Part shown: piece after piece, positions 1-5,566 of the stretch | How positions within the stretch are numbered: the stretch's first letter is position 1 | Layout: each line of letters opens with the position of its first letter | Assembly: GCA_003165095.1 (NCBI GenBank) | Contig: PLSH01000296.1 | Span: 1-5,851, forward strand | DNA from: Acidobacteriaceae bacterium | GTDB taxonomy: Bacteria > Acidobacteriota > Terriglobia > Terriglobales > Acidobacteriaceae | DNA length: 5,851 nucleotides | Direction of reading: 5' to 3' | Position numbers and translations under genes: made by a program | Notes under the pieces: model-generated | The model's database searches: none | What the model was told of the DNA's origin: nothing | The model's input: the letters and a program-made list of their open reading frames with translations, nothing else

Positions 1-554
1 AACAGGCCGCGCGCGAATTCAGTCAGGGCGATGAAACGATCCACGCGCTGGATCCAGGTATTCCGGATGCGATGGATGCCGATCATGGCGGCCACGGCTG
101 CCGACCCCAGGCGGCTGTCGCGATAACAGCCGTGCCGGATTGCGGGCAGCGGAAAAGTGCGGCCCAGGCACTCGGTACAGACGTGCCCCTCCCGGAATAG
201 CAGCCCGTTGGCGCACATCAGCCGGTAGTTGTGCAGGGTCTGGACAACCGGAACCCCGGCCCCCCGGCAGGCGTCATAGACAGAAGGAGTCAGCGTGGGA
301 AAAAAATTATGCACATGAACGATTTCGGGACGGAAGGCAAGAATACGATCGGAGACCATTTGCCGCGCCGAAAATGAATAGGGAACCTGAATGGCGGCCT
401 TTATTTTTTGCGCTGCGCTCCCGATGGCGTCGTTATTGGCTTCAAGCAGATCTACGGTGAAGCCCGCTGCGCGTAGCATGGCGCATTCCTGGCGGACAGC
501 CATATCCTCGCCACCAGGAATCTGGTAGCGATTGTGCAGCAAGAGAACTCTCAA
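1..554 (-). CDS. GT4-family glycosyltransferase, N-terminal part (truncated by window edge)
   Basis: Retaining GT-B glycosyltransferase of the GT4 type, expected to transfer a sugar from a nucleotide-sugar donor to a lipid-linked acceptor at the cytoplasmic face of the inner membrane. Reading the minus strand from 554 gives 184 codons plus two bases without a stop; the C-terminal donor-binding half lies off the left edge. Visible family features are the N-terminal strand and glycine-rich loop LLLHNRYQIPGGED (residues 4-17), EIVHVHNFFPTLTPSVY (77-93), VPVVQTLHNYRLMC (101-114), a cysteine set C114/C126/C129/C143 around CTECLG, the HGCYR motif (141-145), and DRFIALTEFAR (172-182). These match remembered GT4 proteins of polysaccharide loci closely. 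The start is TTG at 554-552, chosen because AGGGAG lies five bases upstream and the protein then begins at the usual first strand. It is transcribed away from the kinase-like gene. Donor and acceptor cannot be predicted from this half. Confidence 0.9.
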   Translation of the reverse strand, partial: MRVLLLHNRYQIPGGEDMAVRQECAMLRAAGFTVDLLEANNDAIGSAAQKIKAAIQVPYSFSARQMVSDRILAFRPEIVHVHNFFPTLTPSVYDACRGAGVPVVQTLHNYRLMCANGLLFREGHVCTECLGRTFPLPAIRHGCYRDSRLGSAAVAAMIGIHRIRNTWIQRVDRFIALTEFARGL

Positions 555-716
555 ATTGTCTCCCTGGCATGAGGATATACGATTTGCTGCCGCGGCTCGG
601 GGGCAGGCCGGGGAACCGTGGTCTGGCATAATCGGAGCATGCGCTGCGGCGACAGCAATTCCAGGCTCGGAGTCCTCTGAGGCCTTGCTCTCAAATCGAT
701 CCACGAGGAGCCATTG
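555..716. promoter_or_regulatory. Divergent intergenic region between GT4 and kinase-like genes
   Basis: These 162 bases separate two divergently transcribed genes and must hold the start signals of the minus-strand gene and probably of the plus-strand one. I see a CATAAT hexamer at 627-632 that could be a plus-strand -10, but no acceptable -35 at the right distance, and an AT-rich spot at 575-585 that could serve the minus strand. GAGGAG at 705-710 is the ribosome binding site of the plus-strand gene, six bases before ATG 717. Neither promoter is clear by eye. Confidence 0.4.
560..565 (-). promoter_or_regulatory. Ribosome binding site deciding the TTG start of the GT4 gene
   Basis: On the minus strand this reads AGGGAG, five bases before the TTG at 554. 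An ATG a little upstream (571-569 region) is in another frame. The good Shine-Dalgarno and the position of the first conserved strand support the TTG start. Confidence 0.6.
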
Positions 717-1427
717 ATGCCGGTCAACGCGGACACCGCGGAAACACAATCCGGACGGCCCGTACGCGGCATCCGGCGGTGGATTCAGCCCGCCGGTCTG
801 TGCGTGGCCATTCTGGGGCCGGACGGCAGCGGTAAGTCCAGCGTCATCGAACAATATGTGCGGTCGATGAGTCCATTTTTCAGCGCTACCCGGAAATTTC
901 ATTTGCGGCCATACCTCTTCGGCGCCTCAGCCGGCGGAGGAACTCCCAATACGGACCCGCACGGGCAGACGCCGCGCGGATCCCTGGCATCGATGGTAAA
1001 GGCGCTGTATCTGTGGGCAGATTATGGGTTGGGATATTATCTGCGCCTCTATCCGCTCCTCGCTGGCTCCGCGCTGGTGATCTTCGACCGCTACTATTAC
1101 GATCTCCTGATCGATACGCGGAGGTTTCGATATGGCGGTCCGCGATGGCTGGTTGGGCTGATTGCTCGCCTCATCCCCCGGCCGGACATGGTGCTCATTC
1201 TGGACGCGCCCGCCGAAGTGTTGCAGGCCCGAAAGCAGGAAGTCCCCGTCCAGGAGTCCGCACGGCAGGTCGAGGCCTATCGAGCACTTGCCAAATCGGC
1301 CACAATCCGGGGAAGAGCCGTTTTGGTCGATGCATCGCGGCCGCTGGAAGAGGTGGTTCGCCAATGCGTTGATGGAACGCTCGCCTTGCTGGCCGAGAGA
1401 GCGGCGAAGCGGTCGCATACCCGCTGA
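717..1427 (+). CDS. Thymidylate-kinase-like P-loop protein of a polysaccharide locus
   Basis: A 236-residue P-loop kinase with the thymidylate kinase fold. Walker A is GPDGSGKSS (residues 34-42); FDRYYYD (123-129) corresponds to the DRY motif of Tmk; LDAPAEVLQARKQE (162-175) is the family's LD.P.....R strand and lid with arginine R172. Between P-loop and DRY it carries a long insert including HLRPYL (62-67) and TDPHGQTPRG (79-88), then a helix with DYGLGYYLR (102-110). I remember this insert from Tmk-like proteins encoded in exopolysaccharide and LPS loci, not from housekeeping Tmk. It is therefore probably not the cell's dTMP kinase; phosphorylation of a sugar, lipid or other intermediate is inference and the substrate is unknown. 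ATG 717 is preferred over the adjacent in-frame TTG at 714 because GAGGAG (705-710) sits six bases before it but only three before the TTG. About 26 residues precede the fold. It lies divergent to the GT4 gene and 209 bases before the GT26 gene on the same strand. Confidence 0.85.
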   Translation: MPVNADTAETQSGRPVRGIRRWIQPAGLCVAILGPDGSGKSSVIEQYVRSMSPFFSATRKFHLRPYLFGASAGGGTPNTDPHGQTPRGSLASMVKALYLWADYGLGYYLRLYPLLAGSALVIFDRYYYDLLIDTRRFRYGGPRWLVGLIARLIPRPDMVLILDAPAEVLQARKQEVPVQESARQVEAYRALAKSATIRGRAVLVDASRPLEEVVRQCVDGTLALLAERAAKRSHTR

Positions 1428-1488
1428 AAGCCGACCAGGCGGCCCTGCCCGCGCGCTCCTTTATTACCTAAGATTGGTGACAGCGGTG

Positions 1489-1517
1489 TTGATGTCCCGC
1501 GAATTGCGTGTTAAAGT
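1489..1517 (+). promoter_or_regulatory. Weak sigma70-type promoter candidate before the GT26 gene
   Basis: TTGATG (1489-1494), a 17-base spacer, then TAAAGT (1512-1517): four of six matches to each consensus hexamer. It would give a leader of roughly 110 bases to the TTG at 1637. Transcription could equally continue from the kinase-like gene. No strong terminator is visible after 1427. Confidence 0.25.
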
Positions 1518-1530
1518 AAGGTTAATCACT

Positions 1531-1568
1531 AATCGAGTCCCCTGCTGATTCCATTCCGTCACTCGATT
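1531..1568. repeat. 8-bp inverted repeat in the leader of the GT26 gene
   Basis: AATCGAGT (1531-1538) is repeated exactly as its reverse complement ACTCGATT (1561-1568), with 22 bases between. A 7-base direct repeat GATTCCA (1547-1553 and 1565-1571) overlaps it. It could be an operator or a leader RNA hairpin; no T-run follows closely enough to call a terminator. An eight-base match may also be chance. Confidence 0.3.
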
Positions 1569-1623
1569 CCACTTTCTAGGCCGCAAGATACAGTTTCTGG
1601 TTCATTTTCTTTCGTACATTGAT

Positions 1624-1632
1624 GGAGGAGAG
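1624..1632 (+). promoter_or_regulatory. Ribosome binding site deciding the TTG start of the GT26 gene
   Basis: GGAGGAGAG ends four bases before TTG 1637. It would lie inside the coding region if translation began at the in-frame TTG 1619 or ATG 1622, neither of which has a Shine-Dalgarno upstream. This strongly favours TTG 1637 although the longest open frame starts earlier. Confidence 0.7.
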
Positions 1633-1636
1633 CACT

Positions 1637-2467
1637 TTGGAAACAAACGCATCCCCAGCTATCAATTGCCAGGTCGGAACGGATCATTCGGACGTCGCTC
1701 AGTTTCGTCTTCTCGGTGTCCCGGTCGCAGCAACCAATATGCCGTCGGCCATCCGCACGGTCTGTTCCTGGATCGAACGCGGAGACCGGGGACGGATGGT
1801 GACATTCAGCACCGTTCACATGCTCGTGGAAGGGATCAAGAGCCCCGGATTCTTCAAGTTACTCCAGGGATCGGACATGAATTGTCCTGATGGCATGCCC
1901 CTGGTCTGGTACGGTAAGCGCAAGGCAGGCAAGCAGGTTGAGCGGGTATGTGGACCGGATTTTCTCCCTGCATTCTGTTCTGCCACTGCCGACAGGAACT
2001 TTCGGCACTTCTTTTATGGTGGCGCTGAAGGGGTAGCCGCCAAGGCTGCCAGTATGTTGCAGCAAAAGAATCCGGGAGTCCAGGTTGCCGGCGTTTATTC
2101 CCCTCCGTTTCGCACCCTGACGATGGAAGAGAAACAGGGCATCGTTGATACGATCAACGCCTCCAGGGCCGACGTGGTCTGGGTATGTCTGGGCTGCCCC
2201 AAGCAAGAATCCTGGATCGATGAGTTCAGGAAGGAGCTAAACGTGCCGGTCTTGCTGGCGGTCGGCCTGGCGGTGGATATTCTTGCGGGCTCCAAAAAGC
2301 GTGCTCCGAGAATCATGCGTTCCTTCGGCCTGGAGTGGTTTTATCGGCTCTGCCAGGAGCCGCAACGCCTGTGGCGCCGTTACCTTATCTATAACAGTAT
2401 CTTTCTGTACCGGTTGCTCACGGAAAAACTGCAGCCCGCGGGGCGCTCCGATACAAAAGTATTGTGA
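1637..2467 (+). CDS. WecG/TagA/CpsF-family (GT26) glycosyltransferase
   Basis: A 276-residue inverting glycosyltransferase of family GT26, which adds a sugar (ManNAc or ManNAcA in the characterised members TagA and WecG) to an undecaprenyl-diphosphate-linked sugar at the inner membrane, an early step of repeat-unit assembly. The domain starts at FRLLGVPVAATNM (23-35). The motif PDGMPLVWYG (84-93) holds the aspartate D85 equivalent to the proposed catalytic base of TagA. RVCGPDF (103-109), FYGG (126-129), SPPFR (155-159), and GCPKQESWI (186-194) follow. The C-terminal membrane-binding part is KRAP...FGLEWFYRL..EPQRLWRRY (221-249), rich in the expected arginines. Length is normal for the family. 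Two motifs differ from the common forms: the usual T.N near the N-terminus reads FSTVH (57-61), and the usual GVGAAFD reads AVGLAVD (208-214). The TTG start at 1637 is set by GGAGGAGAG at 1624-1632. The sugar it transfers cannot be told from sequence. Confidence 0.92.
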   Translation: METNASPAINCQVGTDHSDVAQFRLLGVPVAATNMPSAIRTVCSWIERGDRGRMVTFSTVHMLVEGIKSPGFFKLLQGSDMNCPDGMPLVWYGKRKAGKQVERVCGPDFLPAFCSATADRNFRHFFYGGAEGVAAKAASMLQQKNPGVQVAGVYSPPFRTLTMEEKQGIVDTINASRADVVWVCLGCPKQESWIDEFRKELNVPVLLAVGLAVDILAGSKKRAPRIMRSFGLEWFYRLCQEPQRLWRRYLIYNSIFLYRLLTEKLQPAGRSDTKVL

Positions 2468-2520
2468 AGCTTTCAAATTCGTCGTCGACATCCAGGTTCG
2501 TTGCGCCTGCCATCATTGTC

Positions 2521-2550
2521 GGTTGCTTGGCGTTGCGTGCTCAAGCAATC
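2521..2550 (+). terminator. Possible weak terminator hairpin after the GT26 gene
   Basis: A 10-base-pair stem (2521-2530 with 2541-2550, including two G-U pairs) closes a 10-base loop, 53 bases past the stop codon. The only T-run, TTTT at about 2558-2561, comes several bases after the stem, so this is not a canonical intrinsic terminator. It may end the upstream transcript or simply be a chance stem. Confidence 0.3.
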
Positions 2551-3113
2551 CGGTAGCTTTTCTCACTTATCCGACTAACTTGTCATTCGCGTTTGGAGTT
2601 ATGCGAGTCCCATGGGGCAACGCAAATGAGACGACGCTGCACAAACTGCTGCGCACACTAAACGTGCCCACCTTGCGATGTTTGATTCAGTCTGAATTCT
2701 CGTGCGGCAAGCATTGCATGGAATGCGAAAAGACGAAGATCATACCGCCGGGCTCTCGATGTGCTTGAGAAACTCATCAAGGTGCCGAAGACAGAAGGCG
2801 GCAGCTTGCTCGGAATCGGCCTCCCAGCTTCTCGCCAACATCTCCGATTTACGACCGTGGCGGCATGACGATTCGCTGCAATTCTCAGCGCTGCCAGGGT
2901 GCGATTCAGGTCCAGTTTTGAAGTACCAACGTCTCGCCAAAGCATCACGATCACACGCCAGGCATTCGACCTTCGGCAATGGAAATGCGCTGGCTGTCAG
3001 GAGCTCAGAGACTAGTCCATAATCGTTGTTGTTTGTGAGATTTACACGGCTAGTTGAGGCGCCTTCCATAAGGCCGGCGATTTGATTGCCGCATCCGTCG
3101 GAGCCGGGATTCT

Positions 3114-3156
3114 TATGATAACATTTTGACAATAGCAGTTGCCTCTGCCATCGAAT
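3114..3156 (+). promoter_or_regulatory. Promoter candidates before the autokinase gene
   Basis: TTGACA (3126-3131) is a perfect -35 hexamer, but the best -10, TCGAAT (3151-3156), has four of six matches and a long 19-base spacer. Just upstream, TATGAT (3114-3119) is a five-of-six -10 hexamer without a good -35 at 16-18 bases. Either could start a short leader to ATG 3196. This fits the gap upstream, which suggests the export genes have their own promoter. Confidence 0.35.
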
Positions 3157-3195
3157 CGACATGGCGTTCACCCGCCTAAGGAGAGTGTGGTCTTA

Positions 3196-5565
3196 ATGAG
3201 TCTGCCTTCCGATCGCCCGGGCCAGAACGTCCCAGGGCCCAATTCACAATCATCTTTTCGTAGGGTTTCACCGGGAGGCCCCGATTCCCATGAAGAGGAG
3301 TCATTGCGCGATGTCATTCGGGTGTTGCGGAAGCGGCGGCCATTGATACTCGCTTGGGCGCTGAGTGCATTGGCCCTGGCATATTTGTACTGCGCCCTGG
3401 TCACCAGTCAATATACTTCCACCGCGACGTTGCTGGTGGATAAACAGGGTTCCAGCGGCGTGGATGCGGGAGGTCTCGCCGGTATTGCTTCCAGTCTGGG
3501 CGGGGAAGATGATCTCAAGACGGAGTTGACCACACACTCGACAGTTTTGCAGAGCGACACAACTACGCTCATGGTGATCCAAAAGCTGGATCTGGATAAG
3601 GCCTACCAATATAAGCCGCGACTGTTCGGCTGGAATCGCGAAATCAAGGCAGAGCTTGGGCGTCCGCTGGAAAAAGCGCCTGCCACGCGGGACCGACTTT
3701 TGAAGATCGTGCAAGGAAAACTTAAAGTAGGGGCGGTACCGGACGCAAGGCTGATCACCATCGCGTACGTCGACCACGATCCGCAGCGGGCCGCCGATGT
3801 AGCCAATACCTATGTCGACCAATACATTGATGAATACGAGCATTACCATTTCACAGCAACGGCGCGGGCTTCGGACTTTCTCACTACCCAGTTGGTCGAT
3901 CTCAAGGCCAGGGTAGCGGCCTCCCAGCAAAAACTCTCCGACTATGAAAGCAAAACCGGACTGAGTGTTCTGATGTTGGGAATGGTTGGGGGTTCCGGCG
4001 GCGGGGAGGGCGGCGGTGGCGGCGGGGGCGGCGGCATGCATATTCCAGCTGTCGATAAACTGGCGGCCTTGAACCAGGAACTGACCGAAGCCGAGGCGGA
4101 CCGGATCACCAAAGAAGCAATCTATCAATTGACGCAAACACAGAGCCCGGAAGTTGTTTCGGGGCTCGGCGCGAGCAGTCTTGCAACTGCTGGCGGCCCT
4201 ACGGTGATCACCGAGGGTCAGGGACTGACCGTATTGCAGGGCCTGCGCACCCAGGAAGCCGCGCTGCGCGTGCAGTATGGCGACGAGCTGTCGAAATATG
4301 GTCCGAGGAACCCTCATCTGACAGAAATGCAAGGCGAGATGACCGCTCTGAACGAAGCCATCAAGGATGAGCTCAAGCGAATCAACCAGCGAGCGAAGAA
4401 TGATCTCGAATTGGCTCGCCGGACAGAAGAAGGTATCCGCCAGTCTTATAACCAGCAACAGACGGAAGTAAATAAGCTCAACGACAATACCATTCAGCTC
4501 GAGGTACTGGCTGGCGAGGCTCTATCCAACCGGGAGCTCTACGACGGGCTGTATACAAGGCTGGAGCAAGCCAAAATTCAGGCTGTCGTGAGCGCCACCA
4601 ACCTCAATCTGGTGGATGAGGCCCGGGCGTCCGCAAAACCGACGCGCCCTAACTGGGGACTCTATCCCGCTGTCGGTTTGGGGGCGGGTTTATTCCTCGG
4701 CGTAGCTTTTGCTTTTATGCGAGAGAACCTGGATGAATCCATTGTGACCACGGACCAGGTTGAGAAGATCGGTTTGCTCCCGGTGCTCTCCTATATTCCT
4801 CTTATCCGGTCGGAGGACAGCCAACGTGGAAAGCAGGGAACTGAGGGTGCAGCCCCGGGGGTGAATCCACTGGAACAGAGCCTCCTGCTGACACGCACCA
4901 ATGCGCCCGTATCAGAGGCCTATCGGGCGCTGCGCACCGCCATTCTGCTTTCTGCGGCGGATGAGCCGTTGCGGGTGCTGCTGATAACCAGCCCGCTTGG
5001 CGGTGATGGCAAGACGACAGTTTCCTACAACCTTGCCATAGCTTTTGCGCAACATGGGCGGCGAGTGCTTCTGCTCGACGCGGACATGCGCAAACCAAGT
5101 ATGCACAGCCTCTTTCGAGTGGCAAAGGCCCCGGGACTAAGTGAAGTGCTGACCGGCGGCGCGCAGTTATCCGAATCCATTATTCCCCACGAGTCTCTCG
5201 GCAATCTATCTCTTCTCCCTTCCGGCACCACTCCCCCAAATCCGGCCGAGTTGATCGATTCCAGGCGCTTTGACGCGCTGCTTGAGGAGACCAAACAGCA
5301 ATTCGATCTGGTGATTATCGACAGCCCGCCGGTGCTCATGGTCACTGATCCGGTAATCCTTTCCACCAAGGCGGATGGCACGATCATTGTTCTTCGCTCC
5401 CAGAAAACAACACGTCCGGTATTGAGACGGGCAGTCGAAGTTCTCTCCCACAGCTACGGCCACAAATTGGGTTTCGTGGTCAACGGAATGGATACCAAGT
5501 CGGTGGAATACTACTATTCCTATGGTTACTACGGCGACAACAAGTACTACGGCGAGGAGGCCTGA
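3196..5565 (+). CDS. Polysaccharide co-polymerase / BY-kinase tyrosine autokinase (Wzc-like)
   Basis: A 789-residue inner-membrane protein joining a chain-length/co-polymerase part to a cytoplasmic bacterial tyrosine kinase; its phosphorylation cycle is known in Wzc to govern polymer assembly and export. Order: Pro/Ser-rich cytoplasmic N-terminus with the Wzz region starting near 35; TM1 about 50-69; periplasmic helices about 222-254, 285-312 and 344-432, with YGPRNPHL (368-375); GNVR region about 405-485 ending in KPTRPNW (481-487); TM2 about 488-508. The kinase has EAYRALR (574-580, the ExxRxxR oligomerisation motif), Walker A SPLGGDGKTT (599-608, K606), Walker A' VLLLDADMR (624-632) and Walker B LVIIDSPP (705-712, D709). 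The C-terminus carries eight tyrosines between 772 and 785, the autophosphorylation cluster. All catalytic motifs are intact. Odd: a tract of 14 glycines in 16 residues (265-280). ATG 3196 is chosen; AAGGAG at 3178-3183 is somewhat far (12 bases). GTG 3187 and TTG 3139 are in-frame alternatives. Its stop is one base before the OPX start. Confidence 0.95.
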   Translation: MSLPSDRPGQNVPGPNSQSSFRRVSPGGPDSHEEESLRDVIRVLRKRRPLILAWALSALALAYLYCALVTSQYTSTATLLVDKQGSSGVDAGGLAGIASSLGGEDDLKTELTTHSTVLQSDTTTLMVIQKLDLDKAYQYKPRLFGWNREIKAELGRPLEKAPATRDRLLKIVQGKLKVGAVPDARLITIAYVDHDPQRAADVANTYVDQYIDEYEHYHFTATARASDFLTTQLVDLKARVAASQQKLSDYESKTGLSVLMLGMVGGSGGGEGGGGGGGGGMHIPAVDKLAALNQELTEAEADRITKEAIYQLTQTQSPEVVSGLGASSLATAGGPTVITEGQGLTVLQGLRTQEAALRVQYGDELSKYGPRNPHLTEMQGEMTALNEAIKDELKRINQRAKNDLELARRTEEGIRQSYNQQQTEVNKLNDNTIQLEVLAGEALSNRELYDGLYTRLEQAKIQAVVSATNLNLVDEARASAKPTRPNWGLYPAVGLGAGLFLGVAFAFMRENLDESIVTTDQVEKIGLLPVLSYIPLIRSEDSQRGKQGTEGAAPGVNPLEQSLLLTRTNAPVSEAYRALRTAILLSAADEPLRVLLITSPLGGDGKTTVSYNLAIAFAQHGRRVLLLDADMRKPSMHSLFRVAKAPGLSEVLTGGAQLSESIIPHESLGNLSLLPSGTTPPNPAELIDSRRFDALLEETKQQFDLVIIDSPPVLMVTDPVILSTKADGTIIVLRSQKTTRPVLRRAVEVLSHSYGHKLGFVVNGMDTKSVEYYYSYGYYGDNKYYGEEA
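3988..4035 (+). repeat. Glycine-codon tract inside the autokinase gene
   Basis: Sixteen codons, mostly GGC with GGT and GGG, encode glycine except one serine (267) and one glutamate (271). The G-rich, near-repetitive run could slip during replication; changes in multiples of three would only alter the length of the glycine stretch, other changes would break the gene. Confidence 0.8.
5554..5560 (+). promoter_or_regulatory. Ribosome binding site of the OPX gene inside the autokinase end
   Basis: GAGGAGG lies within the last codons of the autokinase gene, six bases before ATG 5567. With the stop at 5563-5565, terminating ribosomes can restart directly, so the two products are probably translationally coupled. 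Confidence 0.75.
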
Positions 5566-5566
5566 T

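Larger units (their letters stand above)
2468..3195. other. 728-base gap without a convincing gene
   Basis: Between the GT26 stop and the autokinase start I find no open frame with a recognisable family, ribosome binding site and start. Open stretches exist on both strands, the longest about 144 codons on the minus strand (3171-2740) and 98 codons (2954-2658). Their translations are rich in Cys, His, Arg and Ser, show no motif I know, and overlap each other, so I treat them as chance frames. The left end has a hairpin (2521-2550) and the right end has promoter-like hexamers (3114-3156) and the autokinase ribosome binding site. A short hairpin GCCTT-ccat-AAGGC lies at 3061-3074. No transposase motif, terminal inverted repeats, tRNA or CRISPR repeat is seen. 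It may be a long regulatory leader or the worn remains of a lost gene. Confidence 0.6.

Noticed and set aside
140..460. 106-codon plus-strand frame near the left edge
   Set aside because: Antisense to the GT4 glycosyltransferase, whose conserved motifs run through the whole stretch.
927..1418. 163-codon open frame on the minus strand under the kinase-like gene
   Set aside because: It is fully antisense to a gene with clear P-loop and DRY motifs; its translation shows no family features.
2283..2768. 161-codon plus-strand frame crossing from the GT26 gene into the gap
   Set aside because: Its first part overlaps the C-terminal conserved region of the GT26 gene in another frame and the rest has no recognisable motif or ribosome binding site.
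2975..2988. Sigma54-like GG-N10-GC spacing in the gap before the autokinase gene
   Set aside because: Only the GG and GC dinucleotides and part of the flanks fit; the leading TGG is not present and the site is over 200 bases from the start codon.
3061..3074. GCCTT-ccat-AAGGC hairpin as a terminator or riboswitch element
   Set aside because: The stem is only five base pairs and is not followed by a T-run; no larger structure is apparent by eye.
3301..4458. 385-codon open frame on the minus strand under the autokinase gene
   Set aside because: Long but wholly antisense to a strongly supported Wzc-like gene; composition is that of a shadow frame in GC-rich coding DNA.
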